Below are positions 25,465 through 34,356 of a stretch of 64,000 bases of DNA, piece after piece (position 1 is the stretch's first letter; each line of letters begins with the position of its first letter). The position numbers and the translations under genes are program-made. Source of the DNA: Rheinheimera faecalis (GTDB taxonomy: Bacteria; Pseudomonadota; Gammaproteobacteria; Enterobacterales; Alteromonadaceae); NCBI RefSeq assembly GCF_021290965.1, contig NZ_JAJOYT010000002.1, forward strand, positions 310,001 through 374,000, given 5' to 3'. Under the pieces are notes generated by a model. The model had not been told where the DNA came from. It searched no databases and saw nothing but the letters and a program-made list of their open reading frames with translations.

Positions 25465-27630
25465 ATGACGTTAAAAGCTAAGCTGGGTTTGGTGTTGGGT
25501 TCTATGGTGTTGATCGCATTTTGTCTTTATGCATCAGCAGCACTGCAATTACGTCACGAAACTTTGGTCAGAGTACAAGCTGAGCAGCAATTGCTGATGA
25601 GTTTGTCTTTGATGGTTGAACCCTTTTTAGTTCAGAATAAAGTGGAGCAGGTCAAAGGCCATCTGCTGGCCACTAGTTTTTCCAGTACTTTACCTATCAA
25701 AGCTATTCTGGTGTATCAGGCCGACGGCAATTTATTTGCTGCGACCCAATTTCCGCGCGAACTATTTAACTTTAGCCCGACACGAGATGTAACAGGGCAA
25801 AAAGCGCTGCAGGATGGCTCTACTCTGTTGTGGTCTGCCGTTATGGTTACTCCGGCCAGTATGAGTTACTTCGATACCAACAAAGTGGCAGCAGAAGGCA
25901 GCACTTTGGGTTATGTGGCTATTCAAATTTCGCCGCTACGTCTATCTCAGCTTTGGTGGTGGCAAAGTAGTTTATGGGGTTGCGCATTACTGATTATTGT
26001 CGCTTTAGCATTGTTATGGCAGCGACGAATTTTCAAAACTCAACACCAGCGTTGGCAAGGTTTTTTAAGACAAGTCCGTACTTTAGCCCCGTCGAATTCA
26101 GACAGTAAAAAACTCAATGAGTTTGATAGCGCTGAAATGACGTTGTTGTTCCGCTCGCTTTATGCACAGCAGCAACAGATTCAACAGCAACTGCAGCTGC
26201 AAAGTCAGGCCGAACAACTGCAGGGGCAGAACCACGATGCAGAACGTGAGCAATTAGCCATCAGCTATCAGCAGAAGTTAGCTGTCTTAAATGACGAACT
26301 AAAAACCAGTCAGTGCAAGTTGCAACAGTGGCAACAACTTTGTGTGTTAGAGCAGGCTGGGCAGTCAGAACAACAAGCGACGTTACTGCGCTGGCTGTTG
26401 AAGCAGGACTTGTTAGATAAAACGGAATTACAATCCCAGACGGTCTGGTTCCCGGACTGGTTAGCCCAGCAAGTGGAAGCCTGGCAGCAAGATTTTAAAG
26501 TAGCAGAAGTGCCTTTTGTGTTGGTTGAAGACCCGGCTCTGAGCTTATCTGAGTTAGAGTTTTGCACTCAGCATACGGCAGAGTTGCTCAAACAAATCAT
26601 TTGTCTGATCCTGCAGGACCTGCAACAGCACGAGTTGAGTTTGCATATCCACCTGCACACTTTTTCTGATAACAAGTTGCTATTGCAGTTTGACCATGCA
26701 GGTCCGAGTTTTGCGATACAGCAAGTACTGGCTAAAACAGATCTTCCAGGTTCTGCTGTATTGCCTCAATTGTGTGCCCGATTGTTATCGCGTCTGGGGG
26801 CCAGATTATCCGTTTCTGCTTTAGAGGATTTGGGCTGTTCTGTACGTCTGGAATTGCCGTTAACAGCAGTTTTGACCAAAGAGCTGCCTATGTTTCAGAC
26901 CGCTATTTATCTGGATAACAACAGCATACGCGCCGCGATATTGAAACAAAGCGTCTATTGTGTCGCTGAGCAAGTGATTTACTTGCAGCAGATCGAGCAG
27001 CTTCAGGCTGAGTTGCAACATCGTTTAGTGGATTTAGTCTTGGTGCAACTGCCTGCGCCTGATACTAATCACCAGCTTTGGACCGAACTGCATCAGATCA
27101 CCGCTCGTAGTCAGATGGTGGCATTTTGTGAGCCAGTTCATCTGAGTTATTGGTCCTCTCTGCTCCGTTGCCCTGTATTGGCTAATCCTATGTTGTCAGC
27201 CCGGATCCGACAGCATCTTGGTGAAAAGTTACAAAACAACAGTATGCGATTGCTGGTGGTAGACGACAATAAAACCAATCTGGCTTTTGTAAAAGCTATG
27301 CTGAGCCAACAGCAATTTGAAGTCGATACTGCTGCTACAGGAACGGAAGCAATACGGCTGGCCAAAAGCAGCAGGTATCAGTTAATCCTGATGGATATTC
27401 AACTGCCGGACATGTCAGGTATTTTAGCAACCCATATGATCAGACAGTTACCACAACATCAGGATACGGTGATTATGGCTTTTACTGCCCATGCTTTACC
27501 GGATGAAATTAGTCAGTTTCATCAGGCAGGCATGAATGATGTGGTGATTAAGCCGTTAGACGCGTACAAAGTGGCGGACTTGATCCGTCGTTGCCAACAA
27601 CTCAGCCCTCAAAATCTAATACCGGGCTGA
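25465..27630 (+). CDS. BarA-like membrane protein with degenerate kinase core and receiver domain
   Basis: 721 residues. Layout follows BarA: TM1 (about 7-27), periplasmic sensor, TM2 (about 166-186), a glutamine-rich coiled coil (about 225-305), a kinase-like region and a C-terminal receiver (VVDDNKTNLAFVKAML; D644 in LILMDIQLPDMSG; MNDVVIKPLD). The usual phosphoacceptor motif (HELRTPL) is not present in the coiled coil or after it, and the ATPase part lacks clear N, G1 and G2 boxes, although EL-QLLSRLGARLSVS resembles the end of the domain. No Hpt domain follows. It may be a pseudokinase regulating a partner. It overlaps the convergent neighbour by 29 bases. Confidence 0.75.
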   Translation: MTLKAKLGLVLGSMVLIAFCLYASAALQLRHETLVRVQAEQQLLMSLSLMVEPFLVQNKVEQVKGHLLATSFSSTLPIKAILVYQADGNLFAATQFPRELFNFSPTRDVTGQKALQDGSTLLWSAVMVTPASMSYFDTNKVAAEGSTLGYVAIQISPLRLSQLWWWQSSLWGCALLIIVALALLWQRRIFKTQHQRWQGFLRQVRTLAPSNSDSKKLNEFDSAEMTLLFRSLYAQQQQIQQQLQLQSQAEQLQGQNHDAEREQLAISYQQKLAVLNDELKTSQCKLQQWQQLCVLEQAGQSEQQATLLRWLLKQDLLDKTELQSQTVWFPDWLAQQVEAWQQDFKVAEVPFVLVEDPALSLSELEFCTQHTAELLKQIICLILQDLQQHELSLHIHLHTFSDNKLLLQFDHAGPSFAIQQVLAKTDLPGSAVLPQLCARLLSRLGARLSVSALEDLGCSVRLELPLTAVLTKELPMFQTAIYLDNNSIRAAILKQSVYCVAEQVIYLQQIEQLQAELQHRLVDLVLVQLPAPDTNHQLWTELHQITARSQMVAFCEPVHLSYWSSLLRCPVLANPMLSARIRQHLGEKLQNNSMRLLVVDDNKTNLAFVKAMLSQQQFEVDTAATGTEAIRLAKSSRYQLILMDIQLPDMSGILATHMIRQLPQHQDTVIMAFTAHALPDEISQFHQAGMNDVVIKPLDAYKVADLIRRCQQLSPQNLIPG

Positions 27631-28516
27631 ACAATTGTTTCACCGCCTGCAGATAAGCCGGGTTGGCCTGGCTGTTCAGCAGCGGCAATAACTCAACACC
27701 AACAGCGGTAAATTTATAGTACTGCAGTACCACACCTGAATGTTTTGCTTTGCAGGTCAACTGGTGTTGATGGTACTGCAACTGCAAAGTCTGCTCTGGG
27801 ATCAATTCACCACTTTCTATTTCAATCTGATGCAACAGGTTTAAATCAATCAGGCTTAAAATTTGCGGGAAGGTCAGGCCGAACTGGCTCAGGTTCAATA
27901 CAGCTTTACTGCGGCCTGTCAGGAGCTGCCAGATTGAGGGTTTACGCACATAACCAAAATAGATATGACCACTGTCCTGTAGTCTGACTCTGCAGGTCAG
28001 GCTGGCTGCTTTTTGCAAGGCCAAAGCTTCTTTAAAACTCATGCGTTGCAATAGAAATAAGGTTTTTAGTGAGAAGCTACCAGGCTGACCAATTTCTCCA
28101 GCCAGTATTTTCGCCCAGAGTTGCTGCATGGTTTGGTTAGAAATATTTAAGACTAAATCACAGTATTGTTGAAACCAGTCGGGATCCACATCCATATCTG
28201 CAACGTATTCAGGACAGTAATCTAAAGCTAACGCCATTATTTTTTCTAAATTTGATTGCTGCCGTTCTTTATGCATACGTTCACGGCGTTCCGCGCGTTG
28301 ATGCAGGCTAGGGCCTTTAAAGTCTGAATCAATAGCAACTGGTGCGCCCGAGCGTTGTGCCAGGCGTTGATGGCGCTGGTTAAACTCACTACTTTGGACC
28401 GAATTCACTGATTCTGAGTCACTTGTGCTGGTTTTAGCCGCAAATTCGTGACCAAGCTGGTTACGGGCCAGTTGCAGTAAACGTTGATGACCACGGCCTG
28501 CAGAGACTTTCTGCAT
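27602..28516 (-). CDS. TIGR03899-like protein
   Basis: 304 residues from the ATG at 28516 (AGGGG about 8 bases upstream; the frame extends to 28570). Cytoplasmic, no signal or membrane segment. Features: a charged helix (RAERRERMHKERQQSNLEKI), DPDWFQQYCDLVLNISN, MQQLWAKILAGEI and a C-terminal strand-rich part. The LWAKILAGE region resembles DUF2806-type proteins, and the whole resembles the TIGR03899 family of Vibrio and Shewanella. No known function. Its last 29 bases overlap the end of the BarA-like gene on the other strand. Confidence 0.7.
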   Translation of the reverse strand: MQKVSAGRGHQRLLQLARNQLGHEFAAKTSTSDSESVNSVQSSEFNQRHQRLAQRSGAPVAIDSDFKGPSLHQRAERRERMHKERQQSNLEKIMALALDYCPEYVADMDVDPDWFQQYCDLVLNISNQTMQQLWAKILAGEIGQPGSFSLKTLFLLQRMSFKEALALQKAASLTCRVRLQDSGHIYFGYVRKPSIWQLLTGRSKAVLNLSQFGLTFPQILSLIDLNLLHQIEIESGELIPEQTLQLQYHQHQLTCKAKHSGVVLQYYKFTAVGVELLPLLNSQANPAYLQAVKQLFSPVLDFEG

Positions 28517-28825
28517 CAATACACCCCTGATGGTGACAGATTTTATTGCTGAATTTTCACAATAGCGCAAAAATTAGGTCACGACTCTAAAAGAAGTTTG
28601 TGAAAGTGTTAACTTTCTGATTTTCAAAGATTTTAATAAAATGGATTGCTTTTTTTGCCTGAGGGTATAGTGTAGACAGACTGGATTAAAAGTATACAAA
28701 GGATAGCGGTGGGGCCGGGCCCTGATTGCCAAACAAAATTCAGGGTATATGCTTATATATATGCGATAGAACCTTGATATGCTTTCAAAAAGAACCCCCA
28801 CAGCTGATGTAAAAAAGGTCGGAGC
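28517..28825. other. Divergent intergenic region, no confident element
   Basis: Holds the promoters for the TIGR03899-like gene and the GGDEF-EAL gene. TATAGT (around 28668) and TATATATA (around 28755) could be -10 sites, but no pair with a good -35 was found. No gene or stable hairpin stands out. Confidence 0.4.
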
Positions 28826-31042
28826 ATGGTGTCAAAAGCAGCAGATGATGATTTTCTGTTCCTCGCAGAAGACGAAACAAATTTGGAAGCAGAAACGCAA
28901 TCCAGTGGCGAATGGCACCTGTTGATTGTTGATGATGATGAAGAAATTCATACAGTTACAAAGTTAGCTTTATCCGATTTGTTGGTACTTGACCGTAAAT
29001 TGGTATTTCACCATGCGTTTTCCGGTAAAGAAGCACTGAAGTTTCTGGCTCAAAACCCTTATATTGCCGTCATTTTACTTGATGTAGTGATGGAATCTGA
29101 CGATGCTGGCCTGAAAGTGGTACAGCAAATTCGCGATGAATTAAAAATGGATGAAGTGCGTATAGTATTGCGCACTGGCCAGCCTGGTTATGCTCCGGAA
29201 GAGAGTGTGATCAAAGAATACGACATCAACGACTATAAAACGAAAACTGAGCTGACCCGCAATAAGCTGGTTACCGCTATTATTTCGTCCATTCGAAGCT
29301 ATCAGCAAATTCGTACTATTAACCAGAACCGCATTGGCTTGCAGAAAATCATTAATGCCGGTGCTAATTTACTGGAACAGCACTCGTTGCATGAATTCTC
29401 TGAAGGGGTGGTGACTCAGATCTCTTCTTTGATTGGTTTGCATGCCGAAGGTGTGCTCTGTGCACAGATTGAAGATGATGGCAGTAGCAGTGACAATATT
29501 TATGTATTGGGTGCTGCCGGGCATTATGCACCTTATATTAAATGCAAACTGGAGCGGCTGAATAACAACAGAATTATTCAGCAAATCACAACTTGCCTGG
29601 CTGAGCGGCGCCACATCTTTACTGAAAAAGATACGGTGCTGTATCTGGGGAATATTGATCATGCAGCTGCTGTGTATATTGAAACCAACAGGCCGGTGGA
29701 AGATTTTGATCGTCAGTTAATAGAAGTGTTTTTAAGTAATATCTCTATTGGCTATGAAAACGTTACTTTGTTTCAGCAACTGAAACACGCCGCTTATATT
29801 GATCCTTTAACCAAAACGCCAAACCGCAACGAGTTTACCTCTTTATTGCAGGAAACCAGACGCCTGGATCCGGCCCGTAATGTAGCAGTGCTGATTGATA
29901 TTGATCATTTCTCCGATGTAAATGATGGTTTAGGTCAGGAGACTGGCAACGAGTTATTAATAGCGATCACACACAGACTGGTTGCTCAGTTTGGTGAGAT
30001 TGCTCAAATTGGTCGTATTGGTGCTGATGTGTTTGGTTTAATAGGGCCTGAGCAAGCATTGACCCCTGAATCCTTGTCAGGCATTTTTGAGATGCCATTC
30101 CAGTGCTCTGAGCACTCGTTGCAGGTGAATGCCAGCTTTGGATTCTGCCGCTTACGTGACAGTGCCATGCATGGTCTGACTATTCTGAAGCATGTGTATA
30201 TTGCGCTGAACAGAGCAAAAAAACATCTGTCGCAAAACTTTGAGTACTATAGTGCGCAGATGGAAGAGCAGATGGTTGACCGGCTGGTGATGCTCAGAAG
30301 CCTGAGATCAGATTTCCAGAAAGACAAACTGCAGCTGTGGTATCAGCCGCAAATTTGTTTAAAAAGCGGCCATGTGCTGGGTATGGAGGCTCTGTTGCGC
30401 TGGCCTCAGCCGGATGGCAGTTTTATTTCTCCTGCTGTGTTTATCCCGCTGGCAGAGTACTCAGGCCTGATCATTGAAATCGGCGACTGGGTGTTACAGC
30501 AGGCCTGTAAACAATTACAAAGTTTAAGATCACAGGGTTTCGCTCATTTGCGAATAGCAGTCAATGTGTCTATGCCGCAATTCCGTAATCATAGGTTTGT
30601 GCAGTCTGTGATTGATTGTGTCGAACGTTACCAGGTTGACCCTGCGCTGGTGGAATTGGAAATCACCGAATCTGTAGTGATGGACGACCCGAAAATCGTC
30701 ATTGCCGCTTTAAATAAGCTAAAAACCTTTGGTATTAAAGTTGCCATTGATGACTTTGGTATAGGCTTTTCATCCTTAAGTTATTTACAGCAGTTACCGC
30801 TGGACCGCATAAAAATTGACCGTGCTTTTATTCAGGGCTTCGATCTGCCTAATGGCACTTTAATTGCTGAAACTATTGTTAATTTAGGGCAGAAACTTGG
30901 GTTGGCCACTATAGCCGAAGGTATAGAAACCCAGGCTCAGGAAGATGCAGTACGGGCCATGGGATGTCAGGAAGTACAAGGTTTTATGTACGCCAAGCCG
31001 ATGACAGCTGCGGATTTAGTGAAATTTTTGTCCAAAAGTTAA
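28826..31042 (+). CDS. REC-DUF3369-GGDEF-EAL response regulator, probable c-di-GMP phosphodiesterase
   Basis: 738 residues. Receiver domain about 28-160 with VDDDEEIH and the phosphoacceptor in ILLDVVMESDD; DUF3369 about 170-320; GGDEF about 325-480 and EAL about 485-738. The GGDEF site is degenerate (RIGADVFGL, no GGDEF), so no cyclase activity is expected. The EAL site is intact: E521-A-L, NVSMPQ, ELEITESVV, DDFGIGFSS, LDRIKIDRAF and AEGIET. It should hydrolyse c-di-GMP under phosphorylation control. No cognate kinase is adjacent. Followed by a bidirectional terminator. Confidence 0.92.
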   Translation: MVSKAADDDFLFLAEDETNLEAETQSSGEWHLLIVDDDEEIHTVTKLALSDLLVLDRKLVFHHAFSGKEALKFLAQNPYIAVILLDVVMESDDAGLKVVQQIRDELKMDEVRIVLRTGQPGYAPEESVIKEYDINDYKTKTELTRNKLVTAIISSIRSYQQIRTINQNRIGLQKIINAGANLLEQHSLHEFSEGVVTQISSLIGLHAEGVLCAQIEDDGSSSDNIYVLGAAGHYAPYIKCKLERLNNNRIIQQITTCLAERRHIFTEKDTVLYLGNIDHAAAVYIETNRPVEDFDRQLIEVFLSNISIGYENVTLFQQLKHAAYIDPLTKTPNRNEFTSLLQETRRLDPARNVAVLIDIDHFSDVNDGLGQETGNELLIAITHRLVAQFGEIAQIGRIGADVFGLIGPEQALTPESLSGIFEMPFQCSEHSLQVNASFGFCRLRDSAMHGLTILKHVYIALNRAKKHLSQNFEYYSAQMEEQMVDRLVMLRSLRSDFQKDKLQLWYQPQICLKSGHVLGMEALLRWPQPDGSFISPAVFIPLAEYSGLIIEIGDWVLQQACKQLQSLRSQGFAHLRIAVNVSMPQFRNHRFVQSVIDCVERYQVDPALVELEITESVVMDDPKIVIAALNKLKTFGIKVAIDDFGIGFSSLSYLQQLPLDRIKIDRAFIQGFDLPNGTLIAETIVNLGQKLGLATIAEGIETQAQEDAVRAMGCQEVQGFMYAKPMTAADLVKFLSKS

Positions 31043-31054
31043 GCGTAATTCAGC

Positions 31055-31090
31055 GATAAAAAAGCCGACTTTAACGTCGGCTTTTTTATC
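31055..31090. terminator. Bidirectional terminator between the EAL gene and the chemotaxis transducer
   Basis: AAAAAAGCCGAC pairs with GTCGGCTTTTTT around TTTAAC, giving A and T tracts on both sides. Confidence 0.92.
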
Positions 31091-31100
31091 ATCGCAAATT

Positions 31101-32240
31101 TTAGCGACTGGCAATTGAAGCCAGCTGTTCACCCAGCTGTTGTAAACCTTTGCTGTTTTGTTGGCTTTGCGTGGTGTGTGTGGTGATATCGCGCATGTAT
31201 GTCACCATAGTTTTAGTCAAATGTTGCTGCTCATCTGTCGCCGAGGCTATTTCCTGATTCATTGCACAAATTTGCGCTATGCTGCCTGTAATTTCCTGCA
31301 AAGACAGGCCTGCCTGATTCGCAGACTGCACACTTAAATCCGCTTGTTCGCTGCTTAACTTCATTTTTTGCACTGCTTCACGTGCAGCACTTTGTAACTG
31401 CTCAATGGTGCGCTGAATTTGTTCAGTGGATTTTTGCGTGCGGGATGCCAGAGTGCGTACTTCATCTGCAACTACAGCAAAACCGCGACCTTGTTCGCCA
31501 GCCCGGGCTGCTTCTATGGCTGCGTTCAGTGCCAATAAGTTGGTTTGTTCAGCTATGCCTTTAATCACTTCAAGTACTGCACCTACCTGATTACTGTCTT
31601 GTTCCAGCTGAGCAATAGTGGCAGAAGCTTGCTGTAAATTCAGCGCCAGTTGCTCGATATTCTGCACTGTACTGGATACAGTTTGCTGACCTTGTTTGGC
31701 AATTTGATTGGAGTGGTTGGCGGCTTCTGCTGCTAAATTGGCACTTTGTACTTCGTCCAATACACTTTGATTCATAGACTCAACCATAGTCAGAGTTTGA
31801 CCCACAGTCTGCTGTTGTTGTCCCAGGTGCTTTTGTTCTTCAGCAGCTATTTGGCGTATTGATGTGACCAGCTGTTTTAACTGCTCGTTTTGACCGGAAG
31901 AGTGCTGCTGTTGCTGTTGCAGCAGGCTCAGCCACTGATTAAATTGTTCTCTGGATTGAGTCAGTTCAGCTGAAGTTGTGTGGCTTAATTGCAGACCTAA
32001 GTTTTTTTCCTGTACAGAACGCTGAATTAATACTTTTTGCTCAGCAAGGTAACTTTGGTAGCCCTTCACAGCAGACTGACCAAGCAACCAATGCAGCACC
32101 AGTACTGCAGTGATGATTAAAGCTGACCAAAGCCAGTGTTGTTCTGCTACTGCAGTCACTAATAACAGCATAGCAGCCAGCGTGATGACACCTGACAGCA
32201 TAATTTTGGTCCGCGCAGACCCGAAATCAAATAAAGCCAT
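31101..32240 (-). CDS. Methyl-accepting chemotaxis protein without a periplasmic domain
   Basis: 379 residues. Two membrane segments close together (about 14-32 and 36-50) leave almost no periplasmic loop, and no HAMP domain is evident. The signalling hairpin is complete: [38 protein letters not shown]. Flanking helices are glutamine-rich. Such transducers sense membrane or cytoplasmic signals, then control CheA. No CheBRWA genes nearby. Monocistronic. Confidence 0.9.
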   Translation of the reverse strand: MALFDFGSARTKIMLSGVITLAAMLLLVTAVAEQHWLWSALIITAVLVLHWLLGQSAVKGYQSYLAEQKVLIQRSVQEKNLGLQLSHTTSAELTQSREQFNQWLSLLQQQQQHSSGQNEQLKQLVTSIRQIAAEEQKHLGQQQQTVGQTLTMVESMNQSVLDEVQSANLAAEAANHSNQIAKQGQQTVSSTVQNIEQLALNLQQASATIAQLEQDSNQVGAVLEVIKGIAEQTNLLALNAAIEAARAGEQGRGFAVVADEVRTLASRTQKSTEQIQRTIEQLQSAAREAVQKMKLSSEQADLSVQSANQAGLSLQEITGSIAQICAMNQEIASATDEQQHLTKTMVTYMRDITTHTTQSQQNSKGLQQLGEQLASIASR

Positions 32241-32474
32241 AACCTTACCCCTGAATCACTTCACTGACGACACTGAAGTGGAATTTATTATTGTAATAAT
32301 TAAAAATGACCTGTTAAACCACGCCAAATCTGCTGCTGAAAATAACAGATATTTACAGAAGTTTTTATCAGATTTTGCGTTTTTTTGATAAAAAAGTGCA
32401 GCTTGTGAGTAAAGCTATTGGAAGAGTGATTATTACCGAAAAAAGTGCTGAATTCCGGGGGCTCAGTGGATAAA

Positions 32475-32500
32475 AAAACGGCACCTTAAGTGCCGTTTTC
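32475..32500 (-). terminator. Intrinsic terminator of ppa
   Basis: AAAACGGCAC and GTGCCGTTTT form a 10-bp stem with loop CTTAA, 12 bases past the ppa stop; the A-rich left flank is the T tract on the minus strand. Confidence 0.85.
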
Positions 32501-32511
32501 AGTTGCAGATA

Positions 32512-33042
32512 TTACTTCTGCTGAGCGCGTTCAAATGAGCTGATGATTTCAGCTTTGGCTTCAGCTTTGTCGCCCCAGCCAATAACTTTTACCCATTTAC
32601 CTGGCTCTAACTCTTTGTAACGTTCGAAGAAATGCTGGATTTGGTTTTTCAGCAGTTCTGGCACGTCGTTCAGATCCTGGATGTTGTCATAAATTTTAGT
32701 CAGTTTGCTGATTGGTACAGCTAAAACTTTCGCGTCTTCACCGGCTTCGTCTGCCATTTTTAATACAGCGACAGGACGGCATTTGATCACAGCTCCTGGT
32801 ACCAGTGGGTAGGGTGTTGGTACTAATACGTCAACCGGGTCACCGTCTAACGACAGAGTGTGGTTTACGAAGCCGTAGTTGCACGGGTAAAACATTGGTG
32901 TTGACATAAAACGGTCAACCCAGACTGTACCTGTGTCTTTGTCTACTTCGTATTTGATTGGATCGGCATTGGCCGGAATTTCAATGATGACATTAATTTC
33001 ATCTGGCAGATTTTTACCTGCGGCAACCTGACTTAAGCTCAT
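32512..33042 (-). CDS. ppa: Inorganic pyrophosphatase (family I)
   Basis: 176 residues, the size of hexameric bacterial PPases. Signature [15 protein letters not shown] holds the Mg2+-binding aspartates; [14 protein letters not shown] and [11 protein letters not shown] are also typical. Hydrolyses pyrophosphate and so drives biosynthesis. AGAGGAAG precedes the ATG by about 5 bases. Single gene with its own terminator. Confidence 0.97.
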   Translation of the reverse strand: MSLSQVAAGKNLPDEINVIIEIPANADPIKYEVDKDTGTVWVDRFMSTPMFYPCNYGFVNHTLSLDGDPVDVLVPTPYPLVPGAVIKCRPVAVLKMADEAGEDAKVLAVPISKLTKIYDNIQDLNDVPELLKNQIQHFFERYKELEPGKWVKVIGWGDKAEAKAEIISSFERAQQK

Positions 33043-33104
33043 AACGCTTCCTCTGTTCTGAAATTTGGTGCTGCATTATAGCAGCGGCCGTAAATATGGC
33101 TATA

Positions 33105-33137
33105 GCCGTTGTACTTGAAGCAGCAGCTTTGTTGCCT
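33105..33137. repeat. ERIC-like terminal fragment
   Basis: CGTTGTACTTGAAGCAGCAG followed by CTTTGTTG matches the outer ends of the full ERIC-like elements at 35702 and 54562 with only a few changes. The central palindrome is missing, so this is a decayed or partial copy, followed directly by REP copy 5. Confidence 0.55.
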
Positions 33138-33157
33138 TCAACATCGGTTTGTCCGTT

Positions 33158-33187
33158 GGGACGGGCAGGGATAAACCCAGCCCCTAC
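33158..33187 (-). repeat. REP-like palindrome with GTAG head, copy 5
   Basis: Minus strand reads GTAGGGGCTGGG, TTTAT, CCCTGCCC. Its TAG is the stop codon of fbp, so the repeat begins within the gene end. Confidence 0.7.
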
Positions 33188-34155
33188 GCCTGATGATACT
33201 GCAGGCAGCTTTCCACTTCGTGTTTTGATCCTAAAATCACTGCCACTCGCTGGTGAATATCCACGGGCTGAATGTCCATAATGCGTTCAGAGCCTGTTGT
33301 ACTGGCTCCACCAGCTTGTTCTACCAGAAAACTCATTGGGTTGGCTTCGTACATTAGTCGAAGTTTGTCCGGTTTGGTTGGATCTTTTAAATCCCGTGGG
33401 TAAGCAAAGATACCACCACGGCATAAAATTCTGTGTACGTCACCGACCATAGCGGCAATCCAACGCATATTAAAGTTTTTACCGCGAGGGCCTTCTTTGC
33501 CTTTTAACAGGTCCGCAATGTAATTCTGCATAGCAGGCTGCCAATAGCGCTGGTTTGACATATTAATAGCAAACTCAGCTGTAACACCCGGAATAGTCAC
33601 GTTTTCTGTCGTCAGCAGGAAGCCACCATAGGTTTTATCCAGCGTATACATTTTGGTGCCTTTGCCTGTGGTCAAGGCCATCAGGGTTGAAGGGCCATAC
33701 AATATATAACCTGCAGCTATCTGTGCTGTGCCTGGCTGCAGGAAAATAGACGGATCAGCAGGGTCTGCGCCTTTGGGGGCTGGCAGAATAGAAAAGATAG
33801 TGCCAATTAAGCTATTGATATCAGTGTTGGATGAACCATCCAGCGGGTCAAAGGTGACCAGATATTTACCTTGAGGATTGCCTGCCACTGTACTTTCTTC
33901 TTCTTCAGAAGAGATTGCCATGACAGAACCGGTTTCAAGAATGAGATCTTTGAGCAGCTCGTTTGAGATGACATCGAGTTTCTTCTGGGTTTCGCCCTGA
34001 ACGTTTTCATTCAGAGTGGAGCCCAATACATCTGAGAGTTCACCCTGGCCAACCCGAAACGAAATTTCTTTGCAGGCAGCTACGATACTTTTAATCAGAT
34101 CTATCAGGTCTGCATCTGCACCATCTAGACGCAGGGCCGGAGCCAATCGACGCAT
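33184..34155 (-). CDS. fbp: Class 1 fructose-1,6-bisphosphatase
   Basis: 323 residues from the ATG at 34155 (MRRLAPALR), with AGGA about 8 bases upstream; the open frame runs on to 34251 but those 32 residues do not look like the family. Motifs: [41 protein letters not shown] (metal site), [19 protein letters not shown]. Gluconeogenic, cytoplasmic. Divergent from mpl, as in E. coli. The stop codon is part of a REP-like repeat. Confidence 0.95.
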   Translation of the reverse strand: MRRLAPALRLDGADADLIDLIKSIVAACKEISFRVGQGELSDVLGSTLNENVQGETQKKLDVISNELLKDLILETGSVMAISSEEEESTVAGNPQGKYLVTFDPLDGSSNTDINSLIGTIFSILPAPKGADPADPSIFLQPGTAQIAAGYILYGPSTLMALTTGKGTKMYTLDKTYGGFLLTTENVTIPGVTAEFAINMSNQRYWQPAMQNYIADLLKGKEGPRGKNFNMRWIAAMVGDVHRILCRGGIFAYPRDLKDPTKPDKLRLMYEANPMSFLVEQAGGASTTGSERIMDIQPVDIHQRVAVILGSKHEVESCLQYHQA

Positions 34156-34356
34156 AAAACCATCCTTTTTTTGTGTAGGTAGAGGAAGCTTAGGCCGCAG
34201 TGTTAATTTTGATTGAGGGCTGTCGACCATAGCAGCTGCCATTTTAATCAAGTTCAGGCTAAATTGCAGGTTTCTGGTTGTTTTATTTCAGCTGTTCTTC
34301 AGAGTCCTTTGCTAGAATGGCGGAAAAATCCATGATGGACAGGCTAAGGATCGAGT

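Noticed and set aside
33096-33281. 61-codon plus-strand frame across the ERIC fragment, the REP and the end of fbp
   Set aside because: It is made of repeat sequence plus antisense of fbp and has no ribosome site.
34156-34251. 32-residue extension of fbp
   Set aside because: Not family-like; ATG 34155 has AGGA at good spacing.
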